NCBI RefSeq assembly: GCF_002850745.1
Contig: NZ_KZ559470.1
Span: forward strand, 324,555 to 388,554
DNA length: 64,000 nucleotides
Direction: 5' to 3'
From: Nonomuraea indica
Lineage (GTDB): Bacteria > Actinomycetota > Actinomycetes > Streptosporangiales > Streptosporangiaceae
A model generated the notes under the pieces. That model saw nothing but the letters and a program-made list of their open reading frames with translations, had not been told where the DNA came from and searched no databases. Below, in pieces: positions 33,254 to 40,303 of this stretch (the stretch's first letter is position 1; each line of letters opens with the position of its first letter). Position numbers and translations under genes: made by a program.

Positions 33254-34075
33254 GTGATAGTCGTGACCGGCGCCACCGGCACCATCGGCAGAGCGCTGAT
33301 CGGCAGTCTCGGGGGCGAGGACGTGGTGGCCGTGGTCCGCCGCCCCGCCGACCTCGGCTGCCGGTACGTGCTCGGCGACTTCGACCGGCCCGAGACGATC
33401 GCGCGGGTCCTGTCGCCGGGAGACCGGCTGTTCCTCAACAGCTCCCTGTGGCCCGGCTTCACCGGCGCCCACCGCGCGGTGATCGACGCCGCTCGGGAGG
33501 CCGGGGTGGCGCACGTGGTGACGGTGTCGGTCCGCGGCGCCGCGCCCGGCGCGCCGCTCGGCGGCGGCATGCACGGCGACGTGGACGCCCACCTGCGGGC
33601 CTCCGGCCTGCCCTGGTCGGTGCTGCAGCCGGTGGGGTTCATGCAGAACCTGCTCGCGGAGGTCCGCGACGGGCACTTCCACGGCTCGTACGGTCCCGGC
33701 CCGGTGGGCTACATCGACGCCAGGGACGTCGCTGCCGTGGCCGCCGCCCTGCTGACCCGCCCCGTAGCGGAGGCCGGCGGCGACCACGTGCTCACCGGCC
33801 CGGACGCCCGCACGCACGAGGAGATCGCCGCCGCGATCAGCGCCGTCCTGCGCCGTCCGGTGGCGTACGTGGACCTGCCGGTGCCGGCGATGGCCGCGCA
33901 CCTGGCCGGCCAGGGCATGCCCGCGGACGCCGCGCACCGCCTCGCAGCCCTCATGGCCGAGGTCGGCGACGGCCGTTGGGCGACCACCACGACGACGGTC
34001 GAGGACATCACCGGCCGGCCGCCCCGGTCCCTCACCCGCTTCCTCGCCGAGCACGCCACCGCCTTCCTCCCCTGA
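33254..34075 (+). CDS. NmrA-like NAD(P)-binding reductase/epimerase-family protein
   Basis: A 273-residue atypical short-chain dehydrogenase. The dinucleotide loop VTGATGTIGRALI is at residues 4-16; VVAVVRRPADLG suggests NADP preference. LFLNSSLWPGFTGAHRAVIDAAREAGVAHVVTVSV and WSVLQPVGFMQNLL match the NmrA/QOR2-like group, which lacks the classical Tyr-x3-Lys. It may reduce quinones or sense redox state. GTG 33254 follows AGGAGG by 6 bp. It is probably repressed by the divergent TetR protein. Confidence 0.88.
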   Translation: MIVVTGATGTIGRALIGSLGGEDVVAVVRRPADLGCRYVLGDFDRPETIARVLSPGDRLFLNSSLWPGFTGAHRAVIDAAREAGVAHVVTVSVRGAAPGAPLGGGMHGDVDAHLRASGLPWSVLQPVGFMQNLLAEVRDGHFHGSYGPGPVGYIDARDVAAVAAALLTRPVAEAGGDHVLTGPDARTHEEIAAAISAVLRRPVAYVDLPVPAMAAHLAGQGMPADAAHRLAALMAEVGDGRWATTTTTVEDITGRPPRSLTRFLAEHATAFLP

Positions 34076-34112
34076 GCCCGGCCCGCGGCCCGGCAGCCCC
34101 GCGGACGGCCGC

Positions 34113-34245
34113 GCCCTCGAACCGCCAGGCCCCCGAACCGGCCGGGCCCCCGGACCGCCAGCCCCCCCGGACCGCCAGCCCCCCCGAACCGCCAGGCCCT
34201 CGACCCGCCAGGCCCTCGAACCGCCAGGCCCTCGAACCGCCGGAT
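34113..34245. repeat. About 16-bp tandem repeat in convergent gap
   Basis: Seven to eight copies of a unit close to CCCTCGAACCGCCAGG fill the gap between the reductase and the acVLRF1 gene and stop 2 bp from the latter's stop codon. Some copies have extra C residues. Confidence 0.85.
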
Positions 34246-34247
34246 TC

Positions 34248-34901
34248 TCAGAGCGGGTCCACCACGCGGATCCTGACCGCGCGGAACAGCTCCGGCGTGT
34301 CGCGCAGCACCGCCAGCTTGGGGTCGGGGACCGTCAGGAACGGCTCCGCCTCCAGCGCCAGGAGCGGCGTCAGCCGCCGGTCGGCGCGCAGGGCGTCCAC
34401 GGCCCGGCGGTCGCCGCCGAGCACCACCGCGTCCAGGTCGGCGAGGTGCGGCGTCAGGACGCGCAGCGCCGTCTCGGCCGCCGTGTCGAGGGCCTGGTCC
34501 GCCTGGTTGCGGCGCCTCCTGGCGAAGCGCTGCTGCGACCAGCCGCCGGCGGCGGTGCGCCCCTGGACCAGACGGGAGCCCACCTTGGAGGCCACCAGCA
34601 CGCCACCGTGGAACACCCCGGCCGCGTAGCCGCCCAGCCGGACGAGGATCACGCCGACCCGGCGTTCGGCCCGCGCGTGCGCGACGAGCCGGGACACGTG
34701 CGGCGGGCCGGCCGGCATGGGCGGAAAGGGGGCGTGCAGCTCGGCGAGCGCGCCGTCGGCCGCGGCCAGGCGGACGACCCGCTCGTCGCCGGACGCCTCG
34801 AACGGACCGTGCCGGTCGGCGAAGCCGTCGATCCACGCGTGCACGCGCTCCGGCGGCACCGACACCCACCGGCCGCCGCCCTTCGCCGGTCGCGCGCTCA
34901 T
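34248..34901 (-). CDS. acVLRF1 family peptidyl-tRNA release/hydrolase-like protein
   Basis: A 217-residue actinobacterial member of the VLRF1 (Vms1-like release factor 1) group. The signature region is GRTAAGGWSQQRFARRRRNQ near residues 114-133, where the GGWSQQRF loop carries the Gln equivalent to the release-factor GGQ/GxxQ glutamine. By analogy with Vms1 it could cleave peptidyl-tRNA on stalled ribosomes. The remaining domain (GVILVRLGGYAAGVFHGG, LDAVVLGGDRRAVDAL) is the eRF1 domain 2-like fold. The 5' end is duplicated 47 bp upstream. Confidence 0.85.
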   Translation of the reverse strand: MSARPAKGGGRWVSVPPERVHAWIDGFADRHGPFEASGDERVVRLAAADGALAELHAPFPPMPAGPPHVSRLVAHARAERRVGVILVRLGGYAAGVFHGGVLVASKVGSRLVQGRTAAGGWSQQRFARRRRNQADQALDTAAETALRVLTPHLADLDAVVLGGDRRAVDALRADRRLTPLLALEAEPFLTVPDPKLAVLRDTPELFRAVRIRVVDPL

Positions 34902-34951
34902 GCCGGAAGGCTAGCCCACCCGGCTCCCTCCAGCGGTCGCGCGCTCATGCC
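34887..34951. repeat. Duplicated start region of the acVLRF1 gene
   Basis: CGGTCGCGCGCTCATGCC occurs at 34887-34904 (containing the start codon) and again at 34934-34951. The outer copy begins a 16-codon frame (MSARPLEGAGWASLPA, 34948 to 34898) that ends in an ATGA overlap with the acVLRF1 start. Its third-position GC bias is weak. Confidence 0.6.
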
Positions 34952-35041
34952 CGAGGGCCGGCCGACCCCGGCGCCTCCGCCTCCGGCGGCACCGGGCCGT
35001 GGCCGCCCTCGCGCCGGCCGGGAACCGGAGGGGAACTGTCG

Positions 35042-35101
35042 GTGAACATCCCCTCGGGGGGCTTCTACGGCGGCGACCTGGGCCGCATCATCCCCTCGTG
35101 A
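35042..35101 (+). CDS. Candidate 19-residue coupled leader peptide
   Basis: GTG 35042 lies 8 bp after GGAGGGG and opens a frame for MNIPSGGFYGGDLGRIIPS, whose 19 codons all end in G or C. The TGA stop overlaps the GTG start of the EAL-CBS gene (GTGA), and that gene has no ribosome-binding site of its own, so its translation should depend on this small ORF. In the frame of the larger gene the same stretch has poor GC3, which argues against an N-terminal extension. No known family was recognised. It could be a translational coupler or a functional small protein. Confidence 0.6.
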   Translation: MNIPSGGFYGGDLGRIIPS

Positions 35102-36147
35102 CCTCTCCCGGCCCCCTCCCCGGACCGATCGTGGACCTCGACACGGGCACCGCCATCGCGCGTCCGGCGGCGGTGGACGCGTCCGGCCTCCTGCCCGGCG
35201 GGCCGCTGCCGCTCGTGCTGGACCTGCCGTTCACCGTCGTGGCGCGCGGCGCGGGCGCGCTGGTGCCGTTGCACGAGGCGCTGCGGAGATCGGGCCGGCA
35301 TCCCCGCGAGACGATGTTGCTGCTCACCGGCCCCTGCGGGAACGCGGAGCGGCCGGTGACCCAGGTGACGCTCGACGGGCTGCGCACCCTCGGCTACCTG
35401 CTGGGGTTCGGGGACGCCGGGCTGGAGAGCGTACCGCTCGACATGATCGCGGAGGCCTCGCCGTACCTGCTGGCCCTGTCCCCCGCGGTGATGGCGCGTG
35501 TGCCGCGCGACCACCGGGCGGTCGCGGTGGTGCGGGCGCTGGTGGAGCTGGCACGCGGCATCGGCGCGCACGTGCTCGCGCCGGGGATCGAGGAGCAGGC
35601 GCAGCTCGCCGCGGTGCGCGCCTGGGGAGTGCGGCTCGCGCACGGGCCGCTGCTCGCGCCGGGCCCCGACGGACGGGTACGGGTGCCGCTCCCGGCGCCG
35701 GCGGAGGCGGCGGTGGCCGCGGCGGTGGCGGCGGGGCAGGAGCTGGGCCCGCGTGTGCAGGAGATGCTGCTGCCCGCGGTGACGCTGCCGGCCGAGGCGA
35801 AGGCGGAGGACGTGGTGGCGGCGTTCGGCGACGAACCGTCGATCACCAGCGTGATCCTGGTGGACGAGTTCCAGCGGCCGCAGGGCAGCCTGGACCGCGG
35901 CAGGTTCCTGCTGTCGATCGCCGCCCGGTACGGCCACGCGCTGCACGCCACCAAGCCGGCGCGGCGGCTGGCCGACCCGCCGCGCACGGTGCCGAAGAGC
36001 ACGCCCGCGGTGGCCGCCATGCGGGCGGCCGGTCAGGACGCGGCCCGCGTCTACGACGACCTGGTGGTCACCGATGAGCTGAATCGCTGCATGGGCATCG
36101 TGCGGGTCTCCGACCTGATCCGCCAGGTGACCGCGGCCAACGGCTGA
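35098..36147 (+). CDS. Degenerate EAL domain protein with CBS-like C-terminus
   Basis: A 349-residue cytosolic protein. The EAL fold can be followed to the diagnostic C-terminal element LAPGIEEQAQLAAVRAWGVRLAHGPLLAP (about residues 162-190), but the catalytic EAL triplet and the DDFG loop are missing (LGFGDAGLESVPLDMI instead). It should therefore not hydrolyse c-di-GMP and may only bind a ligand. Residues 225-345 have CBS-type segments (AFGDEPSITSVILVDEFQRPQG, DDLVVTDELNRCMGIVRVSDLI). A signalling adaptor role is inferred. Start GTG 35098 is coupled to the small upstream ORF. Confidence 0.78.
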   Translation: MTSPGPLPGPIVDLDTGTAIARPAAVDASGLLPGGPLPLVLDLPFTVVARGAGALVPLHEALRRSGRHPRETMLLLTGPCGNAERPVTQVTLDGLRTLGYLLGFGDAGLESVPLDMIAEASPYLLALSPAVMARVPRDHRAVAVVRALVELARGIGAHVLAPGIEEQAQLAAVRAWGVRLAHGPLLAPGPDGRVRVPLPAPAEAAVAAAVAAGQELGPRVQEMLLPAVTLPAEAKAEDVVAAFGDEPSITSVILVDEFQRPQGSLDRGRFLLSIAARYGHALHATKPARRLADPPRTVPKSTPAVAAMRAAGQDAARVYDDLVVTDELNRCMGIVRVSDLIRQVTAANG

Positions 36148-36211
36148 AGATCCGTAACGACTCGGGTGGCGCACTGGGCAGCACGCCCCGGGCCGGGATA
36201 GGAAGGGAGGT

Positions 36212-37531
36212 GTGACGCGGCAGCTGAACAGACGGGCCCTGCTCGGCGCGGGCATGCTGGCGGGGGTGTCCGCCTGCACGGCGACGCCCACGCCCGCCGC
36301 CCCTCCCACGACCTCCGGCACGAGCCGGAAGGCGCCGCCGTTCGACCCGAAGGACTGGGCGAACGTGCGGGCGCAGTTCGCGCTCGACCCGGCACTCGCC
36401 CACTTCGCGGCATTCGTCCTGGCGCCGGCGCCCGCGCTGGTGCGCGAGGCGATCGAGAGGCATCGCGCGGGCCTGGACGCCGACCCGCACTACCTGCCGC
36501 CCGGCGACTCCACACCGGACCTGACCATCCGCAGGACGGCGGCACGCTACCTGGGCGCCCAGCCCGGCGAGATCGCACTCACCGACAGCACCACGATGGG
36601 CCTCGGCCTGCTCTACTCGGGGTTGCGGCTGCTGCCGGGCCAGGACGTGCTCACCACCGAGCACGACTTCCTGGCCACTCACGAGGGGGTCCGGCTGCTG
36701 GCCGAGCGCACCGGGGCGCGGGTGCGCCGGGTGAAGCTGTACGACGACCCGGCGGCGGCCTCGGCCGACCGGATCGTCGGCGCGATCAAGGAGGGGCTGG
36801 GGCCGCGCACCCGGGTGGTGGCCGTGACGTGGGTGCACTCCAGCACCGGCGTGCGGCTGCCGGTGCGGGCCATCGCCGACATGCTCGCCGAGGTCAACAA
36901 GGGCCGTGACGAGCGGGACCGGGCGTTGCTGTGCGTGGACGGGGTGCACGGGTTCGGCGCGATGGCCGACGGCGTGGCCGACCTCGGCTGCGACTTCCTG
37001 TCCAGCGGCACCCACAAGTGGCTGTTCGGCCCGCGCGGCACCGGCATCCTGTGGGGTCGCGCCTGGGACGCGCTGTCACCGGTCATCCCGGGCTTCGACC
37101 AGCCGTCGTTCGTGGCCTGGCAGACCGGCCGGGCGCCGGAGGCGACGACGGCCGAGCTGGTCACGCCGGGCGGCTACAAGGCGTTCGAGCACCGGTGGGC
37201 GATGACGCAGGCGTTCGGGTTCCAGGAGGCGATCGGCAAGGACCGCGTCCAGCGGCGCACCCAGGAGCTGGCCACCCGGCTCAAGGAAGGGCTGCGAACG
37301 ATCCCGCACGTGACGCTGGTGACTCCGGTCTCGGCCGAGCTCTCGGCGGGGCTGGTGTGCTGCGCCATCGCGGGCATGCACCCGCAGACCGCGGTGTCGA
37401 GGCTGCGGGAGCGCAAGGTGGTCACGAGCACCACGCCGTACGTGCCGCCGCTGCTGCGCTTCGGCACCAGCATCGTCACGACGCCCGAGGAGGTGGACCG
37501 GGCGGTCAAGGCGGTGGCCGAGCTGCGCTGA
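36212..37531 (+). CDS. Exported class V aminotransferase-fold protein (Tat/lipoprotein signal)
   Basis: A 439-residue PLP enzyme with an export signal. The N-terminus TRQLNRRALLGAGMLAGVSAC has twin arginines and a lipobox (GVSAC), so it probably leaves by Tat and is lipid-anchored. The class V fold follows: LTDSTTMGLGLLYSGL, VTWVHSSTGVRLPV, CVDGVHGFGAMADGVADLGCD and the PLP lysine in SSGTHKWLFGPRGTGILWG. It resembles isopenicillin-N-epimerase/cysteine-desulfurase-like proteins. The substrate is unknown. Tat export would allow the cofactor to be loaded before transport. Confidence 0.85.
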   Translation: MTRQLNRRALLGAGMLAGVSACTATPTPAAPPTTSGTSRKAPPFDPKDWANVRAQFALDPALAHFAAFVLAPAPALVREAIERHRAGLDADPHYLPPGDSTPDLTIRRTAARYLGAQPGEIALTDSTTMGLGLLYSGLRLLPGQDVLTTEHDFLATHEGVRLLAERTGARVRRVKLYDDPAAASADRIVGAIKEGLGPRTRVVAVTWVHSSTGVRLPVRAIADMLAEVNKGRDERDRALLCVDGVHGFGAMADGVADLGCDFLSSGTHKWLFGPRGTGILWGRAWDALSPVIPGFDQPSFVAWQTGRAPEATTAELVTPGGYKAFEHRWAMTQAFGFQEAIGKDRVQRRTQELATRLKEGLRTIPHVTLVTPVSAELSAGLVCCAIAGMHPQTAVSRLRERKVVTSTTPYVPPLLRFGTSIVTTPEEVDRAVKAVAELR

Positions 37532-37615
37532 CCGGCTCGGGGCGGCCTCGGTGGCCGCGGCCGCCCGCGCCGGCGGTCAGCGCGCGGTCGCTGTCGAGAC
37601 GTCCGTGATCGCCCC

Positions 37616-37730
37616 GCCGGTGACGGCGGTCAGAGCCGGCAGGCGTCGATGCCGGTGACAGCGGTCAGAGCCGGCAGACGTCGATGCCGGTGACAGCGGT
37701 CAGAGTCGGCAGGCGTAGATGTCGGTGACG
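37616..37730. repeat. 35-bp tandem repeat of the hisG 3' end
   Basis: Copies at 37616-37650, 37651-37685 and 37686-37720, with a partial fourth reaching into hisG. The copy containing the hisG stop encodes VTDIYACRL-stop; the outer two encode VTGIDVCRL-stop and VTGIDACRL-stop in shifted frames. Confidence 0.9.
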
Positions 37731-38545
37731 AGGATGGCGCGGGCGCCGATGTCCCACAGCTGGTCCATCACCTGCTGGTGGCCCTTGCGGCGGACCATGG
37801 CGCGCACCGCCACCCAGCCCTCGCGGTGCAGCGGTGAGACCGTCGGCCCCTCCATGCCGGGGGTGAGCGCGATGGCCTCCTCGATGCGCTCGGCGCGGAT
37901 GTCGTAGTCCATCATCACGAAGTCGCGGGCGTGCACGACTCCCTGCAGGCGCCGCACGAGCTGCCCCACGCCGGGGGTCTCAGGGGCGCTCTGCCGCTTG
38001 ATCAGCACACCCTCGGAGCGCATGATCGGGTCGCCGAACACCTCGAGGCCGACGTTGCGCAGCGTGGTGCCGGTCTCGACGACGTCGGCGATGGCGTCGG
38101 CCACGCCGAGCCGGATCGCGGTCTCCACCGCGCCGTCGAGCTTGATCACCCGGGCGTCGACGCCCGCGTCGGACAGGTACTTGCCGAGCAGGCCGGCGTA
38201 GGAGGTGGCGATGCGCATGCCGTCGAGGTCCTTGACCGACGTCATCGCGCCGGCCCTGGCGGCCAGCCGGAACGTGGAGCCGCCGAACCCCAGCGACATG
38301 ATCTCCTCGACGGGCGCGCCGGAGTCGACCAGCATGTCGCGCCCGGTGATGCCGGCGTCGAGCGTGCCCTCGCCGACGTAGACGGCGATGTCGCGGGGGC
38401 GCAGGAAGAACAGCTCGCAGCCGTTGTCCTCGTCGAGGACGACGAGCTCCTTGCTGTCACGGCGCGGCCGGTAGCCGGCCTCCTTGAGCATGGCCTGGGC
38501 GGCCTCGCTCAGTGCGCCCTTGTTGGGTACGGCCAGTCGGATCAT
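37700..38545 (-). CDS. hisG: ATP phosphoribosyltransferase (long form)
   Basis: A 281-residue enzyme catalysing the first step of histidine synthesis, condensation of ATP with PRPP. Residues 1-205 form the catalytic domains (MIRLAVPNKGALSEAAQAML, ITGRDMLVDSG, ADAIADVVETGTTLRNVGLEVF, the PRPP loop). The C-terminal regulatory domain (EGPTVSPLHREGWVAVRAMVRRKG) marks the histidine-inhibited long form HisG_L. The C-terminus is VTDIYACRL. It follows hisE in a two-gene unit; the hisE-first order is normal in actinobacteria. Confidence 0.96.
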   Translation of the reverse strand: MIRLAVPNKGALSEAAQAMLKEAGYRPRRDSKELVVLDEDNGCELFFLRPRDIAVYVGEGTLDAGITGRDMLVDSGAPVEEIMSLGFGGSTFRLAARAGAMTSVKDLDGMRIATSYAGLLGKYLSDAGVDARVIKLDGAVETAIRLGVADAIADVVETGTTLRNVGLEVFGDPIMRSEGVLIKRQSAPETPGVGQLVRRLQGVVHARDFVMMDYDIRAERIEEAIALTPGMEGPTVSPLHREGWVAVRAMVRRKGHQQVMDQLWDIGARAILVTDIYACRL

Positions 38546-38608
38546 GTCGTCGTCATCCTTGGATCTCGCGAAGGTCGTGCGGACGGGCCAGGTCGGGGCG
38601 CGGACGCC

Positions 38609-38872
38609 CTAGAGATGCTTGTAGACCTGGTCCAGCCCGATGCCCTTGGCGATCATGAGCACCTGCACGTGGTAGAGGAGCTGCGAGATCTCCTCCGCCG
38701 CCCGGTCGGTGGACTCGTGCTCGGCGGCCATCCAGCTCTCGGCGGCCTCCTCGACGACCTTCTTGCCGATGGCATGGACCCCGGCGTCGAGCGCGGCCAC
38801 GGTGCCCGAGCCCGCGGGCCGGGTGCGCGCCTTCTCGGACAGCTCGGCGAACAGCTCTTCGAAGGTCTTCAT
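38609..38872 (-). CDS. hisE: Phosphoribosyl-ATP diphosphatase
   Basis: An 87-residue all-alpha MazG-like pyrophosphatase that hydrolyses phosphoribosyl-ATP to phosphoribosyl-AMP, the second histidine step. The metal-binding acidic motif is visible in [16 protein letters not shown] and [20 protein letters not shown]. The length is normal for the family and the gene is 63 bp ahead of hisG. Confidence 0.96.
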   Translation of the reverse strand: MKTFEELFAELSEKARTRPAGSGTVAALDAGVHAIGKKVVEEAAESWMAAEHESTDRAAEEISQLLYHVQVLMIAKGIGLDQVYKHL

Positions 38873-38974
38873 GGTCTCTCTCGTGGTCGGCAGACGTGCA
38901 TGACAAGCCTAGTCTGCGCGCGGGAGTCGTACGCCCGGGAGTCCGCCACGCGAGACGGGCCGCATTGAACGATC

Positions 38975-39003
38975 TTGACCGCCGTTCCTTACTCCTCTAT
39001 GGT
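38975..39003 (+). promoter_or_regulatory. Promoter of the P450-peptide locus
   Basis: TTGACC (38975-38980), 17-bp spacer, TATGGT (38998-39003), the best sigma70-type promoter in the window. The predicted start near 39010 falls in ATTAAATACTTAAT (39006-39019), an AT-rich inverted repeat that could be an operator. Confidence 0.65.
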
Positions 39004-39052
39004 CCATTAAATACTTAATATGTCCGCATTTAGAGCCGCATAAGGGGGCTTT

Positions 39053-40213
39053 GTGGCAACGGACGGCGTCTTTCCGCTTTCGCTGCGCACGCTGTTACGG
39101 CCGGCGATATTGCGAAATCCTGCGCCGGTCTATCACGCGTGGCGGGAGAGTGACCCGTTCTTCTGGTACGAGGAACTGGACACCTGGGTGCTGACCCGCC
39201 ACCAGGACTGCGCCGCCGTCCTGAAGGGACTCGACCGCTTCACCTCCGACTGGCGGCGGCTGGGCGAGCGGACGCCCGACGAGCTGATCATGCTGCAGAC
39301 CGTCGACCCGCCCGACCACCCGCCCGTGCGGCGGCTGCTCGCCGCGGCCTACCGGTCCCGGGACCACGCGGCACTGGCCACCCGTACGGCCGGGCGGGTC
39401 CGCCGGCTGCTGGCGGACCTGCCCGCGGAAGTGGACTTCGTCCGGGAGGTGGCCGTCCCGCTGACCGTGGAGACGATCTGCGACGTGCTCGGCGTGGACC
39501 CGCCGGACCTCGACTGGCTCGCCGGGGTCTCCCCGCCGGTCATCGACACCATGGACGCCGGGCTGCGGCCCGAGGTGATCCCGGCCGGACTGGCGGCGCG
39601 GGCCGAACTCGACGCGCTGATGGAACGCTGGATGAGCGACCACCGGCCGGGCGGAATGTTCGCCGTCGTCAGCGAGAAACTCCGCGGAATGAACCTCGAC
39701 CGGCGTTTGGTGATGAATTCGCTCCGGTCCACTTTCCACGCGGGATTCGAGTCCTCGGCCCGCCTGCTCGCGCTTTCCCTGCTCGCCATAATCGACAATC
39801 CAGGAGTTCTCCGGTTTTTCGCGAAAACGCCGGACACTGCGGTTGACGAGGTGATCCGGTACACCAGTCAGGTCCAGGTCCTGGCCCGCGGCTGCCTGGT
39901 CGACACCGAGCTCGCAGGCAGGACGGTCCGCGCCGGCCAGGGCGTCACCCTGATCATCGGCGCGGCCAACCGCGATCCGGCCGTCTTCCCCGATCCCGAT
40001 GCCCTGCTGCCCGACCGCTCCCCCAACCCGCACCTCGGCTTCGGCCGCGGCCTGCACGCGTGCCTGGGCGCGAGCCTGGCCACGATGCAGACCAGGGCGC
40101 TGTTCGCCGAGCTGGCCGTCCACCATCCGGAGGTCCGGCCGTGCGGGGAGCCGGTGATGTGGGAGAGCGGGACGCTGCGCGGGGTGCGCAGCCTGCCCGT
40201 CACCCTGTCGTGA
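39053..40213 (+). CDS. Cytochrome P450, candidate biaryl cross-linking enzyme
   Basis: A 386-residue soluble P450. Motifs: I-helix HAGFESSARL (the usual AGxxT threonine is Ser or shifted), K-helix ExxR in DEVIRY, and heme loop FGRGLHACLGASLA with the Cys ligand. A modified I-helix is common in P450s that couple aromatic rings rather than insert oxygen (family knowledge). GTG 39053 follows AAGGGGG. Base composition is lower in GC than its neighbours (for example 39690-39840), suggesting transfer. The stop is 14 bp from an 18-bp gene encoding MRYAY, so the enzyme is probably a BytO-like peptide cyclase joining Tyr residues. Confidence 0.85.
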   Translation: MATDGVFPLSLRTLLRPAILRNPAPVYHAWRESDPFFWYEELDTWVLTRHQDCAAVLKGLDRFTSDWRRLGERTPDELIMLQTVDPPDHPPVRRLLAAAYRSRDHAALATRTAGRVRRLLADLPAEVDFVREVAVPLTVETICDVLGVDPPDLDWLAGVSPPVIDTMDAGLRPEVIPAGLAARAELDALMERWMSDHRPGGMFAVVSEKLRGMNLDRRLVMNSLRSTFHAGFESSARLLALSLLAIIDNPGVLRFFAKTPDTAVDEVIRYTSQVQVLARGCLVDTELAGRTVRAGQGVTLIIGAANRDPAVFPDPDALLPDRSPNPHLGFGRGLHACLGASLATMQTRALFAELAVHHPEVRPCGEPVMWESGTLRGVRSLPVTLS

Positions 40214-40221
40214 GGAGGTGA
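40213..40221 (+). promoter_or_regulatory. Ideal Shine-Dalgarno sequence of the pentapeptide gene
   Basis: AGGAGGTGA is fully complementary to the 16S rRNA 3' end and lies 6 bp from ATG 40228. It begins inside the P450 stop region, so it serves no other start codon. Confidence 0.8.
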
Positions 40222-40227
40222 CCGTCC

Positions 40228-40245
40228 ATGCGTTACGCCTACTGA
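40228..40245 (+). CDS. Candidate minimal RiPP precursor, pentapeptide MRYAY
   Basis: ATG CGT TAC GCC TAC TGA encodes Met-Arg-Tyr-Ala-Tyr. It sits 14 bp after a P450 gene and has the strongest ribosome-binding site in the window. Biarylitide precursors (bytA, for example MRYYH) are 18-bp genes beside a P450 that links residues 3 and 5; after removal of Met-Arg the product is a cross-linked tripeptide, N-acetylated in Planomonospora. Here the core would be Tyr-Ala-Tyr, so a Tyr-Tyr C-C or C-O bond is expected. Differences: the peptide gene follows the P450 instead of preceding it, and residue 5 is Tyr. The assignment is inference from architecture. Confidence 0.75.
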   Translation: MRYAY

Positions 40246-40252
40246 CCGTCAG

Positions 40253-40280
40253 CCGCCGTGGCCGCACCCGGCCACGGCGG
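40253..40280 (+). terminator. 12-bp perfect hairpin after the pentapeptide gene
   Basis: Arms CCGCCGTGGCCG (40253-40264) and CGGCCACGGCGG (40269-40280), loop CACC, starting 8 bp after the MRYAY stop. No T-tract follows. It may attenuate transcription into the exporter gene or protect the short upstream message. Confidence 0.6.
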
Positions 40281-40303
40281 GCGGCGTCGTCCCGAGGAGC
40301 CCG

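Noticed and set aside
34999..35097. In-frame N-terminal extension of the EAL-CBS protein from GTG 34999
   Set aside because: Third-position GC in that frame is poor (for example CTT, CTA, CGA, CAT codons), while the overlapping small ORF frame is fully GC-biased.
39000..39032. Other tiny ORFs upstream of the P450 (MVH; MSAFRAA) as precursor peptides
   Set aside because: Neither has a ribosome-binding site or the MRYxx pattern, and they overlap the -10 region or the presumed transcript start.
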